A stretch of DNA of 64,000 nt. Source: Halichoerus grypus (taxonomy: Eukaryota > Chordata > Mammalia > Carnivora > Phocidae). The stretch lies in the NCBI RefSeq assembly GCF_964656455.1, contig NC_135715.1, forward strand, positions 38,078,603 through 38,142,602, in the 5' to 3' direction. This document shows positions 22,925-33,639 of this stretch, one piece after another (position 1 is the first letter of the stretch; every line of letters begins with the position of its first letter). The position numbers and the translations under genes are program-made. The notes beneath the pieces are model-generated. The model was not told the origin of the DNA, ran no database searches, and saw nothing but the letters and a program-made list of their open reading frames with translations.

Positions 22925-23935
22925 TTCAGATTATTATGTCCAACTCCCTACTAATATCTCTTTTTAAAAAGCTCAAAGCCACCAGTTGTTCAACCCATTC
23001 TAACTAAATTCATGATCTTTTCTTCCTGTATCTGCCCTTTTTCAGAGATGCCTGTATTATTGAATGACTCTACCCCCTGTTGAACACTTCAAGAAAGAAA
23101 ACAATGTCATTCTTAACTTTACATTCTTTTTTCCACCCCTCCAAATATCCAATTTACTTTTATGTTTTAAAGTTTAACTATTTACCTCAAATCTGTTCAC
23201 AGTAGCCATTTGCATCAATAATCATAACCCGTTACTATGTTACTCATTTGAATTTCTATAATAGACTCCTAGATTATTTTGCTTGTTCACACTTTCAATC
23301 TGTAGTCTCAACTCAGAAATAAGGATTGTCTTTTAAATACAAATCTAATCATATCAAGTTTCCTGCTTCTTTTAGGTACGTTTAAATTCTTTAATGGTTT
23401 AGAATAAATTAAAGCCAAAACTTTTGAAAGAGGCCAGAAAAGCCCAGCATGAAATGGGACCCTACCCTCCCTGATAACTACAGGCTTATATTATATCTTA
23501 TGCCCCCTTTCACTGCCTGCTCTAACAATACAGAACTTCTTATTGTTCTGGAAAGCTCTACCTTCTCCCTTCCGTAGCACCAATTTTATGCTTCTACTTC
23601 CTTCCTCTTGTAGCGCTCCCCCCTTTCCTCTTCATCAGTTACCTCCTATGCAACAAATATTTGAGCCCAGGCAAAATTTATTTAAGGAAGCTTTCCCTGA
23701 CTTTCTGAATCTGATGCTCTCATAACACATATGTTTTGTTTTGTTTTGTTTTGTTTGTAGCACTTGGCATGGGTTACATTTTTTAATTTAATTTTCTTAT
23801 TTGGCTAATGTCTCTCTCATAAGAATGTGATCTTTATGAGACCTGAGATCATGCCTATTTTCCTCAGTATTTTATGATCAGTTCTTGATACTTAGTAAGT
23901 CCTTAATAATTGTTGAATGACCTGTTCAATAATTT
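22925..23935 (+). mobile_element. L2 LINE, 3' part of ORF2 and 3' end
   Basis: This follows the L2 3' sequence for about 1 kb: attgtcttttaaatacaaat, gaaatgggaccctaccctcc, tctggaaagctctaccttct, cttaaggaagctttccctga-like wording at 23,680-23,700, gtagcacttggcatgggtta, atgagacctgagatcatgcc, and an end with agtccttaataattgttgaatga. That last phrase is the typical L2 terminus. It is highly diverged with no open frame of note. Confidence 0.7.
23732..23757. repeat. (TTTTG)n simple repeat
   Basis: Four to five units of ttttg sit inside the L2 remnant. Confidence 0.9.
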
Positions 23936-25164
23936 AATATAAAATATGTACTTATTGCCTATTTTTAATAAATAAGAAGTTAAATAAGTAAATAGATTAA
24001 CAAAAAACAAATTATATTATCATATTATCAAAACAGCAAACTAACATATACTAATATTTTCTAAAGAACCATAACATCTTTTAACATTCTACACAGAAAA
24101 TCATATATGTGAGAAACAGATATGATGATTTTCTATAAGGCTGGACTTGGTATAAGGTATTATTTTATGACAAAATTCAAATATCAGCCTTAATTCTTTC
24201 AATATGTTGAAGTCACCTTATCTTTTAAGTACAATTATGACAACCTCATCCAGTGCATTCAAAGGAAACTTACTGTCCTTCCAAATGAGTATGGGAATTT
24301 TTGGAGGACTGACATTTACCCTTAACACCTGTTTCCACATCCATGATGTTGGTGAATTCTCAGTTTCTGCTTTTATGTCTTGTTTTTTGCATATGTTTCC
24401 CTTCTACACAGTTTCACCCCCTCTCCCCAACAGGGTTCCTCTATGAATCTTTCTCTTTAAAATAACACTGACAGTGTGTTTAGCTGACTTTTACTTAAAT
24501 ACAAGAGAATGGTGAATATTAGAGTTTCCTTTATATTGAACACTGCCCACTTACTAAATTTGCATTGAAAATATCTGAATTTTGCCTTTCTCATTTTGCT
24601 CTAATCTGAATTTTGCCTTACTCATTTTGCTCTAATCTTCTATCCCTTTCTGGGCTTTATCTAACTCTTCCCCTACACCCCTCTCAAATTATTTTGAGCC
24701 ACCAAGGGCTTCATATTTAAGGGAAAGAAAACACTTGCACAATTTTACATTATTCTCACTCAAGTAGTTTGATTCAGGTTCTATTTGATAAAAACCCTCT
24801 TCTCCATGAACCTGCACACTGTCCTAACTTTTCATTCCTATATATTCCATAAAGTTATTCTATTTTTAAGAGAGAGACTTCTTCTCCAGAAGAATTATGA
24901 ATTTGACTTTAGGAATGATGAGCTTTTCATGCAAAAAGGAGAAGTTAATAATGAAGCCAAGGAGACTTATAAGAAAGTCTGACAAAACTGAATTTCATTG
25001 AAACCAAAATTTTAAAAAGTCCCCAAATTATTTAACACTGATTGTTTATGAATAAAACAGAAATATTAACTCAACATCATTACTACAAACTACAAATGCC
25101 CAATTCTACTTTCTTGAACATGCTAAGTTTTATAAAGGTTAGTCTTTATGAAATTATCACTATT
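23936..25164. other. Non-coding sequence, no gene seen
   Basis: Mostly AT-rich. A 31-bp tandem duplication lies at 24,574-24,635. A GTAAGT-like donor on - at about 24,272 has no adequate acceptor upstream of it, so I do not call an exon. Confidence 0.5.
24574..24635. repeat. 31-bp tandem duplication
   Basis: Units at 24574-24604 and 24605-24635 both run tctgaattttgcctt...ctcattttgctctaa and differ at one base (tttc versus ttac). The near-identity points to a recent event. Confidence 0.95.
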
Positions 25165-25758
25165 TTAGTCCATTTGGTCTACTATAACAAAATACCATAG
25201 ACTGGGTGGCTTATAAACAACAGAAATTTATTTCTCACAGTTCTGGAGGCTGAGAAGTTCAAGGTCAAGGTACCAATAGATTTGGTATCTGGTGAGAGCC
25301 TACTTCTTGGTTCACAGAAAGCTGTGTTCTCTACATGTCCTCACATGGTAGAAAGGGCAAGGGAGCTCTCTGGGGTCTGGTTTTTTTGTTGTTATTGTTT
25401 TGTTTTGGGTTTTTTTGTTTGTTGTTTTTAAGATTTACTTATTTGAGAGAGAGAGTGAGCGGGGGAGGGGCAGAGGGAGACAGCAGACTCCCCACTGAGC
25501 AGGGAGCTCCATGCAGGGCTTGATCCCAGGACCCAGAAAACATGACCTGAGCCAAAAACAAGAGTCAGATGCTTAATCAACTGAGCGACCTACGCGCCCC
25601 TCTGGGGTTGTTTTTATAAGGACACAAATTCCCTTCATGAGGGCTCTGCCTTCACAACCTAATCACCTCCCAAGAGCCCCACTTCCAAATACCATCACAA
25701 TGGGGATTAGGTTTCAACTTATGAATCTTGAGGGGACATAAACATTCAGTCAATGGCA
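25165..25758 (-). mobile_element. MLT1A-type ERVL-MaLR solo LTR, split by a SINE
   Basis: Read on -, this matches the MLT1A-type LTR order. On the plus strand it shows ttagtccatttggtctacta, ataccatagactgggtggct, aacaacagaaatttatttct, tctggaggctgagaagttca, cctcacatggtagaaagggc, then after the SINE ttttataaggacacaaattc, cacaacctaatcacctccca and cttgaggggacataaaca. A SINE at 25377-25599 lies in the middle. Only the LTR is present, the usual end state of such elements. Confidence 0.88.
25377..25599 (-). mobile_element. CAN-SINE in MLT1A LTR, GT-rich tail
   Basis: The tail is an unusual T/G-rich run (ttttttgttgttattgtttt), followed by a GA-rich stretch, ctgagcagggagctccatgc, ttgatcccaggacccagaaa and a head ending ctgagcgacctacgcgcccc. 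The duplication ctctggggt is at 25368-25376 and 25600-25608. Confidence 0.93.
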
Positions 25759-25759
25759 T

Positions 25760-26529
25760 GATTACAAATCTTCATGCTATCCTTGATTATTTTAGCATGT
25801 ACAAATCATAAGCAGTTAGTTACTAAAATAATAAATACAAATCCATTTTTTTAAAAAGTTTTAATATATATTAGTGATGCCACTTCTTATAATTTTATTT
25901 TCAATGAACTGATAAATGTGTTATTCATATTATTTTTTTCTTAGCTCCTAATGCAAAGTTAATTTTGGAGAGCTATAGATAAAAGTAACTGGTTTTAGAA
26001 GAGTGACACAAGCACACAAAATAATTGTATCCCAAAAGACTAAATATAAGTTAATGCTAAAAGATATTTAAAGGCTTCAGGAGTCCCAACTTCCAAAATA
26101 CTCTTCCTTTCGTAATTTTAGGCTTTGGCACTAATATTAATAGGCATTTTAGTGGCAGAAATATTTTCAACCTAAGCTCAATAAAAGTGGATGTAAATCA
26201 ATGTGTATACTTTGGTAAATTTGGCATATTAAACCACTTTTGGATTTAGGAAGATGAATTTAAATCTCGCAGTTCCAGAGAAACTTTCCTCACTCTTTTA
26301 AATGCATACTATCATGAAAATAAAGAATGAGATCTAAGTAAATAAAAATAAATCCATTTTTCCTTCTCCAATAAATGACAAGGCTCTTAAATACACAGAA
26401 AATTGTATGAATGATCTTCAGAGCTTTGACATTCAGCAGAATAATTTACATGAGATTCCAGAGTAGCTACCAGTATGAAAAAGAACAAAAAGAAGAAAAC
26501 TGAAGGCTTTTTCCAAATAGTACAGAAAA
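25760..26529. other. AT-rich non-coding sequence, nothing recognised
   Basis: I see no exon-like block, RNA gene or nameable repeat. Confidence 0.5.
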
Positions 26530-26700
26530 TGTGAAGTATAGAGAGCAAACTGATGGTTGGGGGTGGGGAGTTAAATAGCTGATGGGGATTAAGGAGGGCA
26601 CCTGTTGTGATGAACACTGAGGTGTTGAATCACTATATTGTGCACCTGAAACTAATGTTACACTGTATCTTAACTAACTGAAATTTAAATAATTTTTTTT
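26530..26700 (+). mobile_element. L1 3'-end fragment
   Basis: It contains gagcaaactgatggttgggg, gctgatggggattaaggagg, cctgttgtgatgaacactga, cactatattgtgcacctgaa and cttaactaactgaaatttaa, ending in an A tract. This is the same 3' UTR as the full-length + strand L1 (15,290-15,460), so it is a short 5'-truncated insertion of that older subfamily. Confidence 0.85.
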
Positions 26701-26770
26701 AAAAAGGTGAAGAATGCTAACCAAAGAGATAGGACAACATTCCTGGAAGGCAGTTTCAAATGATGTGTGA

Positions 26771-26954
26771 GGGGCACCTGGTGGTTTAGACTGCCTTCAG
26801 CTCACATCATGATCCCATGATCCTGGGATGGAGCCCCACATCATGCTCCCCACTCAGTGGGGAGTCTGCTTCCTCTGCCTCTGCCCCTCCCCACCCCTGC
26901 TCTGCTCTCTTGCTCCCTCTCTCAAATAAATTAATAAAATCTTTTAAAAAAATG
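26771..26954 (+). mobile_element. CAN-SINE, diverged head
   Basis: The head is gggcacctggtggtttagac (short a few bases), then catcatgatcccatgatcct, gtggggagtctgcttcctct and an AATAAATTAATAAAATC tail. The duplication aaatgatgtgtga is perfect at 26758-26770 and 26955-26967. Confidence 0.95.
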
Positions 26955-27429
26955 AAATGATGTGTGAAAAAACTTGAAAAATATACATATGTATTAGTGC
27001 AGCAATTTTACTTTTGGAGATAGCAAATTTTTTCCTAAAAAATAAATAATAAGGGGGGAAAGTCAAAGATTTATACACAAGCCCAATAGAAAAAAAAATT
27101 AATAATTTAAATGTTCAAAAATAAATGATTTCTTAATTAAATTAAGGTAATATGTCACATATAACAATTTGATGTCAAGAGAAGTGAATACTATCAAATG
27201 GTAAGTAAAAAATTCACTTAAATGAGATATGACAACAGTTGCACATGCGTTTCAGCACATATGTGTGTCAGCTAATCTACAATTTCTCTGTATGATAGAA
27301 TTATGGAGCTTCATTCTTTTTTCTGAAAACTCCATGAGAAATCATGAACTGATTTTATATGCATATTGTATTTAAAATAGGATATGAAAACTGATAAAAC
27401 AGTCTCTTATTTTTAGCATTAATATAGAG

Positions 27430-28130
27430 CTGCATGGCCTACCAGTTAATATTTATTAGGCAGCTGCTGTGCACTAGGCAGTGTGGGGTGGCTTTCTACA
27501 TATCTAATCAACATATATAGGATTTATACTTTTTTGTGGTAGTGATACTTTTTTATCAGTATCCAAATACTTTTGTTACAAAACACTCTCATCATTTACC
27601 TCATCTGATAATCCCCCAAATAATCCTAAGGATAATTATTATCCCTGCTTGACAGAATGTTTGTTAAATTTTATCATGTATTATTTCTAATCTTCATAAA
27701 ATAATAAAAGGTAAATAAAACTATCACAACTACATGGATATAGAAACTAAAGTTCAAAAAGCTTTAAAAAGTGCCCAGGGCTACTCATCTCCAATTGTGA
27801 TAAAAAATCCAGCCAGAGGGACACCTGAGTGGCTCAGTCGGTTAAGCATCTGCCTTAGGCTCAGGTCATGATCCCAGGGTCCTGGGATTGAGTCCCACAT
27901 CGGGCTCCCTGCTCAGTGGGAAGTCTGCTTCTCCCTCTGCCGCTCCCCCTGCTTGTGCTCTCTCACTCTCTCTCTCTGACAAATAAAATCTTTTTTAAAA
28001 AATTGAGCCAGAATATCTCTAACTTTATAACTAAATATGAGTATCAAATTTTTTACAGAGGTAAAATAAGTCAAGGAGAGGTAGCAAGAGATCCATGGTC
28101 ACGCAGTGATCCATAAAATGCAAGGCAAGG
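27430..28130 (+). mobile_element. MIR SINE remnants around a CAN-SINE
   Basis: MIR-like phrases are gtgcactaggcagtgtgggg, catctgataatcccccaaat, aaactaaagttcaaaaagct and gcccagggctactcatct. They follow the MIR order (size statement, lower/upper limits, primer-like core) loosely and may derive from more than one copy. The CAN-SINE at 27818-27997 sits within. Confidence 0.4.
27818..27997 (+). mobile_element. CAN-SINE, full-length
   Basis: The head is gggacacctgagtggctcag, then tcatgatcccagggtcctgg, tcccacatcgggctccctgc, a CT-rich run and AAATAAAATC. A target-site duplication (aaaaatccagccaga and aaaaattgagccaga) is at 27803-27817 and 27998-28012, with two mismatches. Confidence 0.96.
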
Positions 28131-28344
28131 TAATCTGCCTTTATATTATCTGAGGGAAAAGTCAGTTCTATTCTGGCCCTTTATGAAAGAGGATAAGATT
28201 AAAGGGATTCAAAACAACTTTCTCCATTCAAAGTGAACTTTTATCTTATTTTCATTGCTTTCCCACCCAATCTCTAGTCCCTCTAGCCCTACAGGACAGG
28301 GGTAGACAGTCAAACTAACCACTAATAAATCCAGTTTTATCATT

Positions 28345-28740
28345 ACCAGTCAAGAATCTTATCCTCTCTGAATCCCACTTTCCTCCTTTGTAAAATGATG
28401 CTTACTTCATAGAATTGGAAGCATGTAGAAATGCGCAAAAAGTACAGTTCCTGGCATGGGAGGACAAAATGAGTAAAATTCTGTCTCTCCATTTCTGAGT
28501 CCTATTTATCCTTCAGTGCTCCACTTAAATTCCTTCCTCTTCAGGAAATTTCGTTTCTGTATTCTGGAAGATATCTATCCACTGCTGAGCTCTGAAAGCC
28601 AATTTCTCCATCTACTTTATGGTAACACCATAACACTTTTATTTTGTAGCAGAATCAGATCAGTACATGTCTTACACTCCTACTTGGCTATATGCTCCTC
28701 AAGAATTTAGTTTTGTTCAGAATTCATGGACATCTCTTTA
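28345..28740 (+). mobile_element. MIR (reverse) followed by L2 3'-end fragment
   Basis: 28,345-28,480 reads like MIR on -: tcctctctgaatcccacttt, cctcctttgtaaaatgatgc, cagttcctggcatgggagg. From 28,485 the text changes to an L2-like 3' region: cagtgctccacttaaattcc, ctcttcaggaaatttc, acacttttattttgtagc, tatgctcctcaagaa. Both are old and the strand given is that of the L2 part. Confidence 0.5.
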
Positions 28741-29369
28741 AGGGTCAGGATTCATATGAGTCATTTGAGATTCGCAAAACAAAACAAAACAAAAAAACAA
28801 CAAAAAAAACCCAAGGTGGAATCCCTGGTAAGAAAGAGATGACTTTGTAGTCTTCATACTCCCAGCACAGTGTTGGTGATAAAAAATCATTGAAATACTA
28901 CTCTGCAGATGAACAAAGAAATGAATTAATTGGTTATGTAACTTGTTTATTATTATACATTATATTAACTGTCCATTAATAATATCAAGCTTTTAAAAAT
29001 ATCTTTTAAATATATACATAAATATTTTTGAATAATAAACATATACATAAATATACATATATATGTACATATATATAATGGGTAAAGCAAATTTCTCAAC
29101 AGGAACTAAACCCAATAACTGGTTTATGTAGTCTCAGTTACCTTGAAGGAAGGCAAGAAGAAACTGAGAAATTACCTATTATTTCTAACAAGATTTTCAT
29201 TGTTGACACCTTAAAATTTAGCTAAATATCTTTTGAATAAGTGACCGGCATTGGGCTTTGGACAAACTTACCTCAAAATTATGGCTCTACCTTCTAGATG
29301 CATTACCTAGGATGATGAATCAGTAACATTAACCATAATCCCAATCACAATTAAACCAAGATGCTACCA

Positions 29370-29690
29370 ATGATCAAGTGTTTAACATACCAGGCATTAT
29401 GTTAAGTACTTACATATTATCTTATTTAGTATTCATTAAACCTTTGAAATAAGTATTATTAGACCACATAGACAAAATGAAACATAGGGAACTGAATTCA
29501 TTGGATTCAGTCCCAAGTTTGCCTGACTTCAACAGCCAGAGACTTAACTACAAGCAACATGGGGCTTCTTGTTGGAATTCAGTTTCCTTATCAATAAAGA
29601 AGAGGTAATATATTTAACAGGGTTGTTGAAATAATTAAATATGTCAAATTGTATGAAATACTTGATTGATACTCAATAAACTAGGGGAAA
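29370..29690. mobile_element. Two MIR-like remnants, head to head
   Basis: 29,370-29,565 reads as MIR on +: aacataccaggcattatgtt, tacttacatattatcttatt. 29,575-29,690 reads as MIR on -: cagtttccttatcaataaag, agggttgttgaaataattaa, tgatactcaataaa. The inverted arrangement is probably chance insertion. Confidence 0.55.
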
Positions 29691-29802
29691 ATAAAAATAT
29701 ATAGCAATGTAGGATGTGAATGCTGAAAGCAACCCTTATGATATAGTTCTACCTTTTCGGGTTGCCAATAAGTAAACCCAACCCTAAGATCTGGTAACTT
29801 AC

Positions 29803-29891
29803 GAAAAGCTCAAAACTGGTTGGTGGTAAAACTAGTAGAAGCTGTATCACTTCATAGCTTGGACCTTGCAACAGTGAAGTATTGTGAAAAA
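29803..29891 (-). CDS. Candidate 89-nt exon, unidentified gene
   Basis: On - a pyrimidine-rich acceptor (tctgtatcttcttcag, AG at 29893-29892) opens the block, and a GTAAGT donor (GT at 29802-29801) closes it. Between them one frame is open for 2 nt plus 29 codons, with a natural-looking hydrophobic peptide that includes SYEVIQLLLVLPPTSFEL. Phase is 1 at the start and 0 at the end. This matches the candidate exon 12.7 kb downstream on - (16.9-17.1 kb), which starts in phase 0, and the candidate 22-nt exon upstream at 31.6 kb, which ends in phase 1. I do not recognise the protein. Chance remains a real alternative. Confidence 0.33.
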
Positions 29892-30514
29892 CTGAAGAAG
29901 ATACAGATTGAAAGAGATACCAATATCGTAAAAACAAAAAAAAGGACTTCTGAACAATGATTAAAAAGTATAGTTATTTAACATTGAGACAAAAATATAA
30001 CTTAGTAATTCTCTTGAAGCATACAAAAGTTTAATGTAATATGTAAAATGACTATTCTCTTTTCCATTGAGAATAAAAAAAATTGCAGTTAAATTGAGTA
30101 AGAACTCTTTAGTTAAATTTAAAAGACTGTTTTGCTAAAAACTGGAGCAGATTAGTAGGGGAGTTCTTAGAAACACTTTCTTTTAAGGTGCTAAAGATCA
30201 AATAGATAATGATCTCCCTGAGATGAATTAGGCTCAGTGTTATCTATACAGTGGAATAAATACGAAACCATCTGAAGCTCAGTATTTAGTAATTTGCATT
30301 CTGCCAATGTTCAGAATTGTCTTAATTCTGAGATCTATTACATTGAAGTTTTGATATTTTGTATAAATGAGAGAAATCTTTCAAAAATTCAAGCATTTTA
30401 AATAAGCCATTTAGCTTTAAGATTTTCTCTAATACTATTTCAGGTGCAATAACTCCTACAGTTGAAGATAAAACAACGGTTCCATTTTACTGTCTTTTAA
30501 ATTCAGTAATAATG

Positions 30515-30725
30515 GCTTGTAATTATAGAGCACCTCTCTTCCATGGAGCTTAATGTGTTTTAAGGACACCGCCTCATTAATCCTCCCACCTTCTTTTTAA
30601 GGTAAGTATTGTGGTCCTCATTATACAGGTGGAGAACCTGAGGCACAGAGAAGTTAATTGATTTGCCCAAGGTCACACAGCAAGTAAGTGACAAGGCTGT
30701 GACTTCTGACTCACCATCTAATGTC
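30515..30725 (+). mobile_element. MIR SINE, well preserved core
   Basis: The MIR core is clear: gtattgtggtcctcattata, cagaagttaattgatttgcc-like text at 30,647-30,667, gcccaaggtcacacagcaag and taagtgacaaggctgtgact. This is the best conserved MIR in the window. The open frames on both strands across it are shadows of the repeat. Confidence 0.88.
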
Positions 30726-31606
30726 TTGCATGCCAGGCCATTCAGCTTTTCCCATTGGGGAGAAATAATCCATTCATTTTTATCAAAGTTCAACTACAGG
30801 CTGCTAAATTCCTTGGGGCAAAGTTGCACCGTGCAATTTCACACCACAGCATTGGCACACTGTCAGTTTACACAGAGGAGATCTCATACTGAGCTACAAG
30901 GTTACTAATAAAAATAGAGAAGAAAAGATATCTAAAAATGGCTCTCTGAGATGTCTGAGTTTGTGCTGCCAAGAACTCACACTACCCGTCTCAACTAAGC
31001 AGCAGCATAAAAACCTGCAAGCTTCAGATATCAAATTCTAATGATCGTAAATGTTTTGAAAACATTTTAAAGGTGATAAAACAATAGACTTAACTAGGTC
31101 ATAGTAAAAGAGTTTTACAGATGTGCTTCATTTATTTATGCGTGTGTATTTTTATTGATTTGTCTAAACCACACAACCTCCTCTATCTAGTCTTTGCAAA
31201 GCATTCATAAATAAGCACCCTCATCCAAACAAGAAAAATAACCAGCACATTAAAAAGTTATCGCTTCAAAACAATAGCAAACATTACGTGAAACCACTAT
31301 CTAATCTGCACAATAAATCGTTCACTGTGTAAAACCTAAGGGAACATATTCCAGACACAAAGGTTGTCTGATTATTTGATATCCCAGTATCCTATCTAAG
31401 TGAGCAGCACAGAATACCATTTTCTCCGTGGCTGAAGATGCAGTAACACCATTCAGCAGCCCATTTGTACTGCTTAGCCCAAAATAGAAAGAATTCAAAG
31501 TGCTGAAATGTAGCTTTCTTCACTCCAAATAACTCTCAGAAGATTATTGTCATTAATGATTTTTTCGTCTGAAGCATAACCAACCAAAAGCTGTAGAAAT
31601 TCTTAC

Positions 31607-31628
31607 CTGATTTAATGTCCTGTAGACA
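31607..31628 (-). CDS. Candidate 22-nt microexon, unidentified gene
   Basis: On -, a long T tract and tactttcactaacactttgcag (AG at 31630-31629) give an excellent acceptor. The donor is CAG|GTAAGA (GT at 31606-31605), close to consensus. The 22 bases read tgtctacaggacattaaatc plus ag. In phase 0 they encode CLQDIKS and one leftover base, which pairs with the 89-nt candidate exon downstream to give a valine codon. A strong acceptor and a strong donor 22 bp apart is rarer than single splice-like sites, but nothing proves transcription. A 13-nt version from the inner AG is also possible. Confidence 0.3.
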
Positions 31629-31721
31629 CTGCAAAGTGTTAGTGAAAGTAAAAAAAAAAAAAAAAAAAGTAACAAAAATCCTTTCCCATAAAACAATACT
31701 GTTGTTTAATTAGAGAATGGC

Positions 31722-31888
31722 TGGGACACCTGGGTGGCTCAGGTCATGATCCCAGGGCCCTGGGATTGAGTCCTGCGTCGGGCTCCCTGCTCAGCGGGGA
31801 GCGTGGTTCCCCTCTCCCTCTGCCTGCCGCTCCCCCTGCCTGTGCTCTCTCTGTCAAATAAATAAAATCTTTAAAAAATAATAATAAT
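31722..31888 (+). mobile_element. CAN-SINE lacking the A-box-side segment
   Basis: The head gggacacctgggtggctcag joins directly to gtcatgatcccagggccctg. About 30 bases usually lying between (ttggttaagc...ttcggctca) are missing. B-box region, CT-rich stretch and AATAAATAAAATC tail are present. The duplication aattagagaa(t/c)ggc is at 31708-31721 and 31889-31902. Confidence 0.95.
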
Positions 31889-32429
31889 AATTAGAGAACG
31901 GCCTCCTCCATGCAGTTTTCACAGATGTCCAGTGGGTTAAAACTTCAGTTCACTTCTGCAGGCACTAAAGAATAGTATTGCCTGTATGTATATCCATGAA
32001 ATGGATTATGCCTTAATGTTCTGAGACCTATTTGGTCGAATCCCTCCCTACAGGCTTGGACCTGCCTGACGCTTACTGTAAGGTCAACGCTGGTTATTTC
32101 CTATTTCTTAAGAAAGATGAAAATAAACAAATCTTGCCTCTCAACAACTCACTCTCTTAGAAAGTAAATTCAGCGTGGGTAGGATCTTTTCGTTCACTGA
32201 TGAATCCCAAAAGTCTGCAACAAAGATTTCAATAGACAACTGAATAAATAAAATGAAAAAAAAATTTTGTTAAAAACAAACTCATGCTATTGCCTGTGTG
32301 TACTACCATAGAAAGGTATTTTACATTTTTACTACAAAAGGAATATGTCATGCTTATAAGATTTCTGGAACAATGTTGTCTGTAAACTTGTACCAGCTGT
32401 TGTTCATTGTTTCTAAATCTCATACTGGT

Positions 32430-32650
32430 TAAGAGTCAGACTGGGTTTTAATCACAATTCTAATACTTAATACAATGTAACTGTTCACAGCTTATTTAAC
32501 CTCTCTATGCCTCAGTTTCCTCTTCTCTAAAATTAGAATAATCATAACGCCTACCTCATATGGTTATTGTGAGGATGAAATGAATCAGTATATGCAGAAC
32601 TCACATAAAAATCCCTGAAAAGTATTAAATGCTATGTAAATGTGAGCTTT
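32430..32650 (-). mobile_element. MIR SINE, minus orientation
   Basis: The reverse MIR core is clear: ttatttaacctctctatgcc, tcagtttcctcttctctaaa, cctacctcatatggttattg, tgaggatgaaatgaatcag. Confidence 0.8.
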
Positions 32651-33390
32651 TATTCAGGGAGATGCCTGCCTGTTGATCATACTTCAAATGATGTTATTAA
32701 GTCAAAATTCGATTTAATCATTGCTAATAATGTTTGTCTCCATAGAGGGTATGAATAGGACATGAACCTCCCCCCTCCTTTAAAGCAGATGTTTCTGTTT
32801 CTGCCCACCCCCTGCCGACTTTCTTCCCCCAAAAAACAACAGGCAACAATTCTCACATGCTTAGGAATTAGACTAATGTAAATTCTGAATGAATTTAAAT
32901 AATTTAAATAAAATCTGAATCCTATGCAAAACATCTCCTTGCTGAGTCACTCACTGGGCTTCCTGGTTTCCTAAAAATTCAGACTCACTGCTTTTTTAAA
33001 AAGAAGAAAAATTAGGCCTGAACTTGAGAATATGTCAGCTGTGATTCTTGGCAAGTACACTTATCAAAGTAACCTTGAGAATGTGTGCTCATCAGCGCTA
33101 GGATATATCTTGTTGTTTTGGTTGCTGCTGTTGGGTCATAGAAAGGATTTCCACCTAGAACCCATATGCTTAACACAGTTTCTCCCAGAAAGAACCATTA
33201 CCTTCAAATTCAATTTTTTTTTTTTCTCATACAACATCAGACTACATTAGTTTCCCAGAGTAGCCTCTGGCTTTGGACCTCCTAGCCAGTCCTTGAGATG
33301 AGAGGCATTTATCAGAAGAACTGTCAGGGCAGGGACAATATTTCAGACTTTTAAAATCACCAATATCTTTTTTTTGTTTTGTAACGAGTA

Positions 33391-33421
33391 CTACAAAACA
33401 AAACAAAACAAAACAAAACAA
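33391..33421. repeat. (AAAAC)n simple repeat
   Basis: Five to six aaaac units, followed by a GGAAA-rich run to about 33,470. Confidence 0.9.
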
Positions 33422-33639
33422 AGGGAAGGAAAGGAAAGGGGGAAAAAGGAAAGGAAACAAAAACAGAGGAAAGACCAAATAATGAAGTGACTGTTGCAGG
33501 AAATGAATATTTAAATGTCCCATAATGCTGAAAGTGTAATAGGAATTACCATTCAGACTTATTCTAGTACTTCACCTACACTTCTTTAGCTGGCCATAAA
33601 ACACCTTCTTATGAGACAATGTCAGCGACTGCCGAATGC

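Noticed and set aside
24272..24330. GTAAGT donor on - with an open frame upstream
   Set aside because: The acceptor side is purine-rich, and the resulting phase would not fit between the 29.8 and 17.0 kb candidates.
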